A program made the position numbers and the translations under genes. From Muribaculaceae bacterium (GTDB taxonomy: Bacteria > Bacteroidota > Bacteroidia > Bacteroidales > Muribaculaceae), in the NCBI GenBank assembly GCA_017620635.1, contig JAGAUV010000013.1, positions 1-63,198 on the forward strand: DNA of 63,198 nucleotides, written 5' to 3'. The notes below the pieces were generated by a model. That model was not told where the DNA came from and did no database searches. It was given only the letters and a program-made list of their open reading frames with translations. This document shows, piece by piece, positions 1 through 11,851 of the stretch; position 1 is the stretch's first letter; the number at the start of each line of letters is the position of its first letter.

Positions 1-37
1 AGCGTCGGATTCCGCAAGGAGTCCGACGCTTTTTTTG
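1..37 (+). terminator. Rho-independent terminator of a gene left of the window
   Basis: A perfect 9-base-pair stem (AGCGTCGGA with TCCGACGCT) with a 12-base loop is followed at once by seven T residues. It reads as an intrinsic terminator for a plus-strand gene that ends before the window. Confidence 0.8.
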
Positions 38-66
38 TGTGCAGGAGGGGGATGCACGCCAAAGGA

Positions 67-124
67 ACCACACGGTCGTCGCTCCGCGACTCGGCTCCGC
101 TCGGCCCTCCCGGCCTCGCTCGCG
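67..124. repeat. GC-rich intergenic repeat module
   Basis: This stretch begins like 3791-3810 (ACCACACGGYCGTCGCTCCG), and its part around 89-124 recurs inverted near 3977-4013 with only a few differences. It is therefore a dispersed module belonging to the same repeat system as the hairpin arrays nearby. No convincing protein is encoded here. Apart from the hairpin array at 236-342, I see nothing else in 38-417. Confidence 0.6.
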
Positions 125-235
125 ATATGCATGGAATGAAGCGACGGTGGTGGGTCTCCACTCGCCGCGGACCCCGACAGGGCTGATGGTATCTCTATCG
201 CGGAATCGGATCGGGGTGCGAGGGTGTAGGAACAA

Positions 236-342
236 AACAGCGGAGCTGTTACATCCGAGGCTACGGATGTAGCATCGGTCTCAGCCTCACGATTGTTCGT
301 GAGGACACGGCGCAATACATTATATCAACGGCGGAGCCGTTG
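236..342. repeat. Left hairpin array flanking the HUH transposase
   Basis: Four short palindromes lie in a row: AACAGC-GGA-GCTGTT (236-250), GCTAC-GGAT-GTAGC (260-273), CCTCACGA-TTGT-TCGTGAGG (285-304) and CAACGGC-GGA-GCCGTTG (326-342). Read as reverse complement, the array at 892-1004 has the same hairpins in the same order with closely similar spacers, so the two arrays form long imperfect inverted repeats around the transposase gene. REP-type palindromes next to RAYT transposases have this look. Confidence 0.75.
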
Positions 343-417
343 CATCTCACGTTGCATCTCACATAATTAACACATCATCAACGTCCCGGCAAATTTGCAG
401 ATAAGCATAGTAATTAT

Positions 418-425
418 TATATTTG
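418..425 (+). promoter_or_regulatory. Possible -7 box for the transposase gene
   Basis: TATATTTG fits the Bacteroidota TAnnTTTG -7 consensus. It ends only 4 bases before the ATG at 430, so a transcript starting there would be nearly leaderless. No good -33 TTG is visible at the usual spacing, so this is a weak call. Confidence 0.3.
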
Positions 426-429
426 CCAC

Positions 430-879
430 ATGAGCCGCAATCTGTTATATTATCATTTGGTATTTACGCCTAAATACCGACAATCGGTATTAGACCCGGA
501 GAAAGAGCGTGATCTATTCGCTTATATAATGGGGATTACCAATAATTTGAAAGGCAAATTAATACGTATAAATGCAGCGTTGAATCACATTCATATTCTC
601 GTGAGATTACCAACCACTATATGCCCGGCCGATTATGTCGCAAACATCAAACGCGCTTCATCGCTGTATATAAAGGATTCGCGGATCTTTCCTAAATTCT
701 GGGGTTGGTCGAGAGAATATTCCGTCGAAACAGTGTCGCCCGAACTCATACCACGCATAAAGCAATATATCGCCAATCAGAAAGAGCACCACAAAGTTGA
801 ATCGTTTGAGGATGAATGGCTACGATGTCTGAGTGAGGAAGAACGCTCCAGATGGGATATGAAATTTTTCGATAATTGA
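430..879 (+). CDS. IS200/RAYT-like Y1 HUH transposase
   Basis: The 149-residue protein has the features of the IS200/IS605 TnpA and REP-associated tyrosine transposase superfamily: an N-terminal HLVFTPKYR strand, the metal-binding His-x-His pair (H53 and H55 in NHIHILV) and a catalytic tyrosine (Y113 in KQYIANQ) on a C-terminal helix. Family members nick and join single-stranded DNA at hairpins through a covalent tyrosine link. Length is normal and there is no frameshift, so it may be active. No TnpB partner is present. It lies between two inverted hairpin arrays (236-342 and 892-1004) rather than inside a simple IS, which favours a RAYT-like, possibly domesticated role. The exact subfamily is not certain from sequence alone. 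Confidence 0.85.
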   Translation: MSRNLLYYHLVFTPKYRQSVLDPEKERDLFAYIMGITNNLKGKLIRINAALNHIHILVRLPTTICPADYVANIKRASSLYIKDSRIFPKFWGWSREYSVETVSPELIPRIKQYIANQKEHHKVESFEDEWLRCLSEEERSRWDMKFFDN

Positions 880-891
880 ACCATTCGGATC

Positions 892-1004
892 GAGATGCAA
901 CGGCTCCGCCGTTGATATAACGTGTCGCCACATGTCCCCACGAATAATCGTGGGGCTGAGTCCGAGGCTACATCCGTAGCCTCAGGTGCAACAGCTTCGC
1001 TGTT
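892..1004. repeat. Right hairpin array flanking the HUH transposase
   Basis: Hairpins: CAACGGC-TCC-GCCGTTG (898-914), CCCCACGA-ATAA-TCGTGGGG (936-955), GAGGCTAC-ATCC-GTAGCCTC (964-983) and AACAGC-TTC-GCTGTT (990-1004). Their order and spacers mirror the left array in inverted orientation. A further module around 1046-1070 (CTCCGCCATTTTGACGGG) resembles 3955-3975 in the third array, so the repeated zone probably extends that far. No gene is seen between 880 and the terminator at 1128. Confidence 0.75.
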
Positions 1005-1127
1005 CTATCTCTGCTCGCCATTGTCTCTGTCAATATGATGATTTGTTACAGCTCCGCCATTTTGACGGGTATATCGCGGCGCCATGCTACGCGGCGAGGG
1101 CGGCGAGGCGGACCTCGGGACGGGGCG

Positions 1128-1156
1128 AAAAAAAAGGCGCCGGGAGGGCGCCTTTT
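1128..1156 (-). terminator. Terminator of the secreted Ig-like gene
   Basis: On the minus strand, GGCGCC and GGCGCC form a stem around a 5-base loop, flanked by A4 upstream and a run of eight T residues downstream. It lies 23 bases past the stop codon of the gene ending at 1179. Confidence 0.8.
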
Positions 1157-1178
1157 GGGGAGGATGTATGGGGTTGGG

Positions 1179-2603
1179 TTATTTTACGATGACTTTGGTA
1201 ACCTTGTTGCCCTGGCGACGGATGTAGAGACCGTTCTCGGGATTAGCTACACGTACACCCTGGAGGTTGAAGTACTCAACAGGAGCATTGTCAGCAGCTT
1301 CGATGTTATCGATACCGGTAGATACAGCTTCATAGGCGATGGGGAATACCTGAAGACCAGTAGCATCTGTTGCTTCAGTTGCACCTTTTACATAATATGA
1401 AACTGCGCAAGTAACATTATATGTGCCCTTTTCTACAGAAGCTGTTTTGAATTTGTTGAGGAATTTGATTGAAGATTCTCCGATAGTACCGGTAAATTCG
1501 GTTTTTGCATCGTCAGCACCAATGGTTGCAGCATCAAATTTTACACCTTTAAGAACAACTACTTGGTTGATCATATCAAGAGTAACATCTGTTGCTTCAG
1601 CAAATGTAACTGTCTTACCGGTCTCTGTAATTTCAGGAAGTTTTACAGGAGCAATTTCGGGAAGACCTGAGAAGGGAGAGTATGTACCTTCCCAACCTGC
1701 AGGAATTACATCACCTACTTTGAGTCCAAGATCATAACCGTATACAAGAGTCCACTCAGTACCGGTTGTTGCATAATTATAAGTGCCATTTACATAAGCC
1801 ACAGTAAGATCAAAACCAATAACACCATTGTTTTTAGCACCTACTGTATAGAAATCAGCTACTGTCTTATATGCCTTAACTACTGTAAGGGTGTAAGAAG
1901 CATTACAAGCGCCAAACTCTGTAGTTTCTTCAGATTTTGCAGAAATAGTAGTTGTGCCGGCGCCCTTGATAGTAACTGCGCCATTATTTACTGTAGCAAC
2001 AGCTTCATCAGAGCTGCTCCAAACAACGGGAAGATTGTTAGGATTGTTAAGAGTGGGAGCTGTGAAAGCTTGACCTTCAACAGCGGTAACGGCTGTTTCG
2101 TCGAAGCTAAGACCAGCAGGTTCCTGGTCGCCAGAAAGTACAGAAGTATAAGTAATAACAACTTGTGATACACGAAGCTGCTTACCTGCAGTCATGGTTA
2201 TTGAAGTAAGGCCATCTGAAGTTGCTCCAAATTCTTCAGCCTTTGTTGAACTTGTGAGCTGTCCGTAAGCTGTCCAACCTTCAGAGAAAGATGCATGCGA
2301 AAGCTGTGTGCCTTTAGAATGTACTTCAGTCATGGCAACTTTTTCCATTACAACTCCATCAGGAGCAGTAATCGTGAAAGTTGAACCCTGATAGATACGA
2401 GCAGCGGTAGCATCAGGGGTAACGAGAGCTGTTGAGGAGGTACCCTTTGCCATAGTCAGCGTAAATCCGTCGCTTGTCGCAGTGAACCCGTCGCTTGTCG
2501 CAGTCCAAGTAATAGCATTTGTAGTAGCGATTGTTACCTCAGCGGCGTTTGCAGCGAAGCCGAGACCGACTACGGCTGCGAGTGTGAGTAAAAGTTTTTT
2601 CAT
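1179..2603 (-). CDS. Secreted Ig-like (Big_2) protein with C-terminal sorting-like tail
   Basis: The 474-residue protein starts with a clear signal peptide (MKKLLLTLAAVVGLGFAANA, cleavage near residue 20). Residues around 165-240 look like a bacterial Ig-like Big_2 domain (LSFDETAVTAVEGQ, then VWSSSDEAVATVNNG and TTTISAKS). The last 45 residues (GIDN...YFNLQGVRV...GLYI) resemble the C-terminal domain of many Bacteroidales secreted proteins, possibly a type IX-like sorting signal. A 7-residue in-frame tandem repeat, ATSDGFT twice, sits near residues 36-49. It lies 36 bases after the EEP gene on the same strand and probably shares its promoter. Ligand and role are unknown. Confidence 0.75.
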   Translation of the reverse strand: MKKLLLTLAAVVGLGFAANAAEVTIATTNAITWTATSDGFTATSDGFTLTMAKGTSSTALVTPDATAARIYQGSTFTITAPDGVVMEKVAMTEVHSKGTQLSHASFSEGWTAYGQLTSSTKAEEFGATSDGLTSITMTAGKQLRVSQVVITYTSVLSGDQEPAGLSFDETAVTAVEGQAFTAPTLNNPNNLPVVWSSSDEAVATVNNGAVTIKGAGTTTISAKSEETTEFGACNASYTLTVVKAYKTVADFYTVGAKNNGVIGFDLTVAYVNGTYNYATTGTEWTLVYGYDLGLKVGDVIPAGWEGTYSPFSGLPEIAPVKLPEITETGKTVTFAEATDVTLDMINQVVVLKGVKFDAATIGADDAKTEFTGTIGESSIKFLNKFKTASVEKGTYNVTCAVSYYVKGATEATDATGLQVFPIAYEAVSTGIDNIEAADNAPVEYFNLQGVRVANPENGLYIRRQGNKVTKVIVK

Positions 2604-2639
2604 AAGCTTTTTGAGTTATTTGATTGGTTGGTTGTTAGT

Positions 2640-3698
2640 CTATTTCTTGTCGACGTAGCGACGGAGGAAAATTTCGGTGGGGAAGTGATCGGAATATCCG
2701 TTGAGGAATGATCCGGCGGAATATGTGCGCTTGGGATAGCCGACGCGGTTGCCTTCGGTGTCCTTGAGGAAGTCGAAATTGAGCACTTTAGCCTCGAAGA
2801 AGTTCCAACGGTCGTCGGGTGCGTTGACGAGATTGCCCGACACGATGATCTGGTCGAAGAGGTTCCACTGGCTCTTGTATGCGAGTGTGCCGATGCCACG
2901 GCCGAGGATATCCCACCAGGGGTTGAAGAATCCGTGGGGCTGTGCGTCCTTGGCTTTGCGCTTGGCGCCGAGGGTTACGGCGCACGATTTATCCATGGGG
3001 TCGTCGTTGAGGTCGCCCATTATTATCACACCCATCTCGGGGTCGACACTCCAGAGGCTGTCGGCGATATGCTTGGATAGCTCGGCAGCGGCGATGCGGT
3101 TGGGCTCGCTCTGCTCCTGACCGCCGAGGCGCGATGGCCAGTGGTTGACGATGACGGCTATACGCTGGCCGAGGAGCTGGCCGACGACGCACATCTGGTC
3201 GCGTGTGGCGAAGGAGAGGGCGGTAAGGGTGTGGTTGGTAACGTTTTCGAGCTTGAAGTAACGTGGGTTGTACATGAGGCCGACGTCGACGCCGCGCTTG
3301 TCGGGGGAGTCGTGGTGTACGATCTGGAGGTTCCAGTCGCGTATCTCGGGCTGACGGGCAACGTCTTCCATAACGGAGCGGTTCTCGATCTCGCTGACAC
3401 CTATAATGGCAGGACCGATGGGAGTGGTCTTGGTCTTGAACTGCGAAATGGCGTAGGCGAGGTTGTGGACCTTCGACCAGTATTTACGGCCGTCCCACTG
3501 TCGCTGACCTTTGGGGGTAAATTCTTCGTCGCGGCCGAGGGGGTTGTTGGGTATGGTGTCGAAAAGGTTCTCGAAGTTATAGAATGCTATACCGGCCACC
3601 TGCACACGGCGGTTACCGTTGCTTTGAGCCAGCACAATACACGGAGCCAATATGCTCGCTATGAGCATGAAAACGGCGATTCTAAGGGTCTTTTTCAT
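2640..3698 (-). CDS. Secreted endonuclease/exonuclease/phosphatase-family protein
   Basis: I start this protein at the ATG at 3698, which opens a typical signal peptide (MKKTLRIAVFMLIASILAPC, cleavage likely after VLAQ); the in-frame upstream extension is not signal-like. The mature part is an EEP-fold (DNase I-like) enzyme. The visible motifs are FYNFENLFD, the metal-binding Glu in SEIEN, the RGVDVGLMY strand, NHWPSR, GDLNDDP and the final SDHFP. The family hydrolyses phosphodiester or phosphomonoester bonds with Mg2+; the substrate cannot be told from sequence, but export suggests extracellular nucleic acid or phosphate scavenging. The promoter box at 3741-3748 fits this start. Likely co-transcribed with the Ig-like gene downstream. 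Confidence 0.85.
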   Translation of the reverse strand: MKKTLRIAVFMLIASILAPCIVLAQSNGNRRVQVAGIAFYNFENLFDTIPNNPLGRDEEFTPKGQRQWDGRKYWSKVHNLAYAISQFKTKTTPIGPAIIGVSEIENRSVMEDVARQPEIRDWNLQIVHHDSPDKRGVDVGLMYNPRYFKLENVTNHTLTALSFATRDQMCVVGQLLGQRIAVIVNHWPSRLGGQEQSEPNRIAAAELSKHIADSLWSVDPEMGVIIMGDLNDDPMDKSCAVTLGAKRKAKDAQPHGFFNPWWDILGRGIGTLAYKSQWNLFDQIIVSGNLVNAPDDRWNFFEAKVLNFDFLKDTEGNRVGYPKRTYSAGSFLNGYSDHFPTEIFLRRYVDKK

Positions 3699-3740
3699 AA
3701 TATAGCGCCACGGAGGGCGTCGGGGTCGGTTATGTGGATA

Positions 3741-3748
3741 CAAAGATA
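3741..3748 (-). promoter_or_regulatory. -7 box for the EEP/Ig-like gene pair
   Basis: Minus-strand TATCTTTG matches the Bacteroidota -7 box TAnnTTTG. It sits 43 bases upstream of the chosen start at 3698. The -33 region is poor. Confidence 0.5.
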
Positions 3749-3790
3749 TAACAATTTTCGGCGAAGTGGTCATTAAATATTGTTAAAAAT

Positions 3791-4017
3791 ACCACACGGC
3801 CGTCGCTCCGCTCGGCCCTCCCGGCCCACGTCGAGGTCCTCAACATGGCGAGATGCAACGGCGCCGCCGTTGATTTATTGGGGGGCGCACCGTCCCCCAC
3901 GAATGATCGTGGGGCTGAGTCCGGCGCTACACAAGTGTAGCACCAGGTGTAATGGCTCCGCCATTTTGCCGGGGCTTGCGCGAGTGAGGCCGGGAGGGCC
4001 GAACGGAGCCGAGGGCC
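3791..4017. repeat. Gene-less hairpin array with GC-rich inverted ends (MITE-like)
   Basis: This intergenic element holds the same series of palindromes as the right transposase array, in the same orientation: CAACGGC-GCC-GCCGTTG (3856-3872), CCCCACGA-ATGA-TCGTGGGG (3895-3914), GCTACAC-AA-GTGTAGC (3926-3941) and AATGGC-TCC-GCCATT (3951-3965). The last differs from its counterpart AACAGC-TTC-GCTGTT by paired changes that keep the stem. Its ends carry inverted GC-rich copies (CTCGGCCCTCCCGGCC at the left, its complement near 3983-4010). It fills most of the 440-base gap between the EEP gene and dnaE. Confidence 0.7.
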
Positions 4018-4088
4018 GGAGGCCCGGTATTGTGGTGAGCCGCGGTCGGATAACCCGGAGGGTGCGGAGGCCGCGGGCTGTAATTATT

Positions 4089-4120
4089 TTTGTGGGGATA
4101 GATGTTTTTTTGTAACTTTG
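4089..4120 (+). promoter_or_regulatory. Promoter of the dnaE operon
   Basis: TTTG (4089-4092), a 20-base spacer and TAACTTTG (4113-4120) match the Bacteroidota consensus well. Transcription would start near 4126, about 12 bases before the dnaE ATG at 4138, and this supports that start over the in-frame one at 4102. Confidence 0.75.
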
Positions 4121-4137
4121 GGGTGTTTTTTCGATCT

Positions 4138-7974
<3,837 letters not shown>

Positions 7975-7994
7975 CTTGTATAATAATAACGATC

Positions 7995-8312
7995 ATGGAA
8001 ATTACAGACGAGAATATCCAAGAACTTATCGCCAGCGGCAAACCCCTTGTAGTAGACTTCTGGGCCACCTGGTGCGGCCCCTGCATGGCCATGGCCCCCG
8101 TGGTGGAAGAAGTAGCCAAAGAATATGAAGGCCGCGCCATCGTAGGCAAATACAACTGCGACGAAAACAGCGACTTCGCCACCGAGTGCGGCATCCGCAG
8201 CCTTCCTACCCTGCTCTTCTTCAAGGACGGCAAAAAGACCGACATCCGCCTCGTCGGCGGCCAGAAAGCCGATGCCATCCGCGCCAAAATCGATGCCCTC
8301 TTAGCCCTTTAA
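7995..8312 (+). CDS. trxA: Thioredoxin
   Basis: The 105-residue protein has the thioredoxin fold and the active site WCGPC (C27 and C30 form the redox disulfide), with the cis-proline segment RSLPTLLFF and the GGQKAD loop. There is no signal peptide, so it is the cytoplasmic protein disulfide reductant, supplied with electrons by thioredoxin reductase (not in the window). It lies 20 bases after dnaE and 32 before nnr, probably in one transcript. Confidence 0.95.
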   Translation: MEITDENIQELIASGKPLVVDFWATWCGPCMAMAPVVEEVAKEYEGRAIVGKYNCDENSDFATECGIRSLPTLLFFKDGKKTDIRLVGGQKADAIRAKIDALLAL

Positions 8313-8344
8313 GACACTAAACAACGCACTCCGCTACCGCGACA

Positions 8345-9961
8345 ATGAGAAACATCTACACCCCTGCCGACATAGAACGAATAACCGAAGCCACGATAGG
8401 CAATCCCGCCGAAATAGCCGGGATGGAGCCGTCGCGCCGCGCCCGTGCCTACGAGCGCAGGGCCTCGTTTATCAGCAGTGTCGGCGAGCAGGTAGCGTCG
8501 GAGGTGGCCGGGATGCGCAAGCCCGGGCAGGAGACGGTGGTCTTCGCCGGCGACGGCATATGCGGCGCCTATGCCCTCGAGGCCGCCCTCGAGCTCATGC
8601 ACCGCGGCGGCCCATTAAAGGTAATACTCTTCAACATCGGCGGCGAGCTGCTCAGCGCCGACACACGCGACGCACGCGACAGATTTGTGAGAGAAGGCGG
8701 CCGCAAGGTGCTGCAGGAGGTCATCAACCCCGGTCCCGGCTGCTTCGAGATGCCAGCAATGAACGCCGGCACCCTCGTGATCGACGGCATCTTCGGCAGC
8801 GAGTACCGCAAGCCCCTTCGCGGCGGCTACCAGGCCGTGGCGCGATCTATCAACGAGAGCAAGGCCACGGTAGTGTCGATAGACCTGCCCTCGGGCATGA
8901 CCACCGACCTCTCGGTGGGTATGGTCAACCGCAACATCATCCATGCCGACGTGACGCTGACGCTCATCGGGCCGACGCTTGCCTTCTTCATGCCCGAGAA
9001 CGCCGAGCTCCTGGGCCGCTGGAAGGTACTCGCCGTGCCCTTCGACGAGGAAGCCATGCGCCACACACGCTGCACCAGCCGCGTGCTCGACTCGCGCGGC
9101 GTGCGCTCGGTAATGCCGCCACGTCCGCAGGTGGTGTCGAAGGCCGATCTCGGCGAAGCCCTCATCTTCGCCGGCAGCTACGGCATGCTCGGCGCCGCCG
9201 TGCTCGCCACACGCGCCGCCACACGGTCGGGCTGCGGCAAAGTGACATGCCACGGACCGCGCTGCGGCTTCTTCGTGATGCAATCGGCGGTACCCTCAGC
9301 CATGTTTACCACCGACGGCGCCGACGTGGACATACAGTTTTTCGACAATCCGCGCGACTGCGACGGCGTGGCCATAGGCCCCGGCATAGGCCGCAGCGAC
9401 GCCACAGCGGCCGGCCTGAGCACCTTCCTCAAGAGCTGCTATGCCGCCAAGAAACCGCTTGTGCTCGACGCCGACGCGCTCAACATCATCTCCGACCGCC
9501 CCGAGCTGCTCGACTTCATACCTCCGCGCTCCATCATCACGCCGCACGCAGGGGAGTTCGACCGCCTCTTCGGCGCCCAGAACAGCCACGGCACCCGTAC
9601 GCTCATGGCCCTCGAAATGGCGCAGCGCTACAAGATAGTGATACTGCTCAAAGGGCCCAAGACACTGACCGTCTGGCCCGACGGCTCGATACTGGTCAAT
9701 TCGTCGGGCACCGAGGCCCTTGCCACCGCCGGCAGCGGCGACGTGCTCACAGGACTTATCGCCGGCCTCATGGCCCAGAAGATCATGCCCGAGATAGCGG
9801 CCGCCATAGGCGCATATATCCACGGCGTGGCCGGGCGCATAGCGGCGCGTACGTGCGGCATACAGGGCACCACGGCCGAAGACATAGCCGACGCCATAGG
9901 CCCGGCGATAGACACCATTCTTAACCCGCGCCCCACCGGCGCCAAAACACAAGCGTTATGA
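8345..9961 (+). CDS. nnr: Bifunctional NAD(P)H-hydrate epimerase/dehydratase
   Basis: A 538-residue fusion of the two NAD(P)HX repair enzymes. Residues about 1-220 are the YjeF_N epimerase domain (VVFAGDGICGAYALEAA, then VSIDLPSGM). Residues about 235-525 are the ribokinase-like ADP-dependent dehydratase (AIGPGIGRS, LDADALNIIS, TPHAGEFDRLF, LLKGPKTLTVWPDG and the catalytic GSGDVLTGLIAGLM). Together they epimerise and dehydrate damaged hydrated NADH and NADPH. The stop overlaps the next start by four bases (ATGA), so translation is probably coupled with the DUF4831 gene. Confidence 0.93.
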   Translation: MRNIYTPADIERITEATIGNPAEIAGMEPSRRARAYERRASFISSVGEQVASEVAGMRKPGQETVVFAGDGICGAYALEAALELMHRGGPLKVILFNIGGELLSADTRDARDRFVREGGRKVLQEVINPGPGCFEMPAMNAGTLVIDGIFGSEYRKPLRGGYQAVARSINESKATVVSIDLPSGMTTDLSVGMVNRNIIHADVTLTLIGPTLAFFMPENAELLGRWKVLAVPFDEEAMRHTRCTSRVLDSRGVRSVMPPRPQVVSKADLGEALIFAGSYGMLGAAVLATRAATRSGCGKVTCHGPRCGFFVMQSAVPSAMFTTDGADVDIQFFDNPRDCDGVAIGPGIGRSDATAAGLSTFLKSCYAAKKPLVLDADALNIISDRPELLDFIPPRSIITPHAGEFDRLFGAQNSHGTRTLMALEMAQRYKIVILLKGPKTLTVWPDGSILVNSSGTEALATAGSGDVLTGLIAGLMAQKIMPEIAAAIGAYIHGVAGRIAARTCGIQGTTAEDIADAIGPAIDTILNPRPTGAKTQAL

Positions 9962-11049
9962 TCCTACGCAACATCCTCATCGCTGCCTTAACAGCCGCCA
10001 CATGCCTGGCCGGCCACGCGCAGACCTCGCAGAAGATCACAGCCGGCAAGGCCAACGAATACGGGCTGGTATACACCCTGCCGCAGACCGCCGTCGACAT
10101 ATACATAGAGGCCGAAGTGAGCGAGAGCCACCCGGGCGAGTTCTACAACTACGCCCGCCGGCACCTCGGCATCAACGACGCCATTACCACCGACAGCCGT
10201 TCGGCACGTGTAGTGAGCGCCCTGATAGTGCCTCGCGGCATACCAGACCCCGACAAACGCTACACGGCACAGTTCAAGGCCGGCCAGTCGGCATATATCA
10301 CGCTCAGCGACACCGAGATGCCCATAGCCATCAACGCCGAGGGCGGCGCCGCCGCTGAAGCTCCGGCCATACCGGCGGCTCGCCCTGCCGCTCCGTCGCC
10401 GCTCGAAGGCGAGGCGGCACGTCAGGCCGTGACCTCCGACATGGCACGCAGCGCCTCGGTATCGAAAAAAGCCGAGCTCGCAGCCCAGCGCATCTTCGAG
10501 CTGCGCGAGACACGCAGCGACATACTGTCGGGCAACGCCGACAATCCCCCTGCCGACGGCGACGCCATGAAGCTCGTTCTCGAAAACCTGTCGGCGCAGG
10601 AAGCCGCCCTTACGGCGATGTTTGCCGGCACCACGAGCACACGCACCGAGGTGCGCCGCTATACCATCGTGCCCGACAGCAGCGATATGAGCAGCCGCGT
10701 GATAGGACGCCTGTCGGCGGTAGACGGACTCATCGACGCCGACAACCTTGCCGGCGCACCTATCACGGTGGATATCAAGGTAATCGAACAGGGCGTGCTG
10801 CCTGTCAACGAGAAAGGCGAAGTAAAGAGCTTCCCCAAAGGCGGCGTAGCCTACAACATACCCGGCTCGGCCGCCGTGACAGTCAGCTACGGAGGCAACC
10901 GCATAGCGTCGGCCACGCTGCCCATGGCCCAGCTCGGCATAGTGTTCGGCCTCGACCCGTCATTGTTTACCAACAAGAAAGAGCCCTATAAGGTAACTTT
11001 CGACCCTACAAGCGGCGCCGTCCTCGAGCTTGCGCCCATGGCCGAATAA
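9958..11049 (+). CDS. DUF4831 family exported protein
   Basis: A 363-residue protein with a signal peptide (MILRNILIAALTAATCLAGHAQ). The body matches the Bacteroidales DUF4831 family: a YGLVYTLPQT strand, the YNYARRHLGI motif, a central Ala/Pro-rich linker and a helical segment with LVLENLSAQEAALTAMFAGT. The molecular function of the family is unknown to me. It overlaps nnr by four bases and is followed after 43 bases by the rhomboid gene. Probably periplasmic or outer-membrane associated. Confidence 0.8.
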   Translation: MILRNILIAALTAATCLAGHAQTSQKITAGKANEYGLVYTLPQTAVDIYIEAEVSESHPGEFYNYARRHLGINDAITTDSRSARVVSALIVPRGIPDPDKRYTAQFKAGQSAYITLSDTEMPIAINAEGGAAAEAPAIPAARPAAPSPLEGEAARQAVTSDMARSASVSKKAELAAQRIFELRETRSDILSGNADNPPADGDAMKLVLENLSAQEAALTAMFAGTTSTRTEVRRYTIVPDSSDMSSRVIGRLSAVDGLIDADNLAGAPITVDIKVIEQGVLPVNEKGEVKSFPKGGVAYNIPGSAAVTVSYGGNRIASATLPMAQLGIVFGLDPSLFTNKKEPYKVTFDPTSGAVLELAPMAE

Positions 11050-11092
11050 TCGGCAGGCGTCCTCTTTCCCCAAACGATTCAATCAAGAGATC

Positions 11093-11848
11093 ATGTATTC
11101 TACCCGACCGTCCTTTTTCCAGAACATACCGCCGGTGGTCAAGAACCTGTTGATAATCAACATTCTTGTCTTTATCCTTATGGCCTTGCTGCCGGCCGCC
11201 GAACGATTTTTCGACCGCAATCTCGCCCTCTATTATTTCTCCTCGCCGGCCTTCAGGCCCTATCAGCTGTTTACCTACATGTTCCTTCACGGAGGCTTCA
11301 TGCATCTGTTCTTCAACATGTTCGCCCTCCTGATGTTCGGCCGGACGATAGAGATGACGATGGGTTCGGCGCGATTCCTGTTCTACTACATCACGTGCGG
11401 TATCTGCGCGGCCCTGGTGCAGATGGGTGTCTTCGCGATCTATATCAACAACCTCGAGAGCCTGCTGCCGCCCGATGTGGTGCAGCATGCGATCAGCGAA
11501 GGTTTCGACATCCTACAGCGCGGCTACAACTACAACGATCCCGACCTGGCACAGCTCAACGCCTTTGTCAACACACCGATGGTAGGCGCGTCGGGCGCCA
11601 TCTACGGCGTGCTCCTTGCCTTCGGATTCCTGTTCCCCAACCTGCCGGTCTACATATTCTTCATCCCCGTACCGGTCAAGTCGAAGTGGCTCATCATAGG
11701 CTATTTCGTGATTGAACTGCTCTACGGCGTGTCGGGCTCGGCCGACGGCGTGGCACACTTCGCCCACCTGGGCGGCATGATCTTCGGCTTCCTGATGCTC
11801 GTGTACTGGAAGAAGAAAGGCGTATTCAGCAACCACTGGTTCTTCTGA
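11093..11848 (+). CDS. Rhomboid family intramembrane serine protease
   Basis: The 251-residue integral membrane protein starts at the ATG at 11093; an upstream in-frame extension overlaps the preceding gene and is not family-like. Visible hallmarks are a first helix (LLIINILVFILMALL), HGGFMHLFFNMFALLMFG, the catalytic serine in GASGAIYG (S167) and the partner histidine in HFAHLGG (H225). Rhomboids cleave single-pass membrane proteins within or next to the bilayer. An unusually long loop (about residues 110-160) separates helices before the GASG motif. Only three bases separate it from the next gene. Confidence 0.92.
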   Translation: MYSTRPSFFQNIPPVVKNLLIINILVFILMALLPAAERFFDRNLALYYFSSPAFRPYQLFTYMFLHGGFMHLFFNMFALLMFGRTIEMTMGSARFLFYYITCGICAALVQMGVFAIYINNLESLLPPDVVQHAISEGFDILQRGYNYNDPDLAQLNAFVNTPMVGASGAIYGVLLAFGFLFPNLPVYIFFIPVPVKSKWLIIGYFVIELLYGVSGSADGVAHFAHLGGMIFGFLMLVYWKKKGVFSNHWFF

Positions 11849-11851
11849 TCG

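Noticed and set aside
39-272. Open frame in the GC-rich repeat at the left end
   Set aside because: The DNA is a dispersed repeat module with hairpins; the translation is Arg/Pro/Ser-rich low-information sequence.
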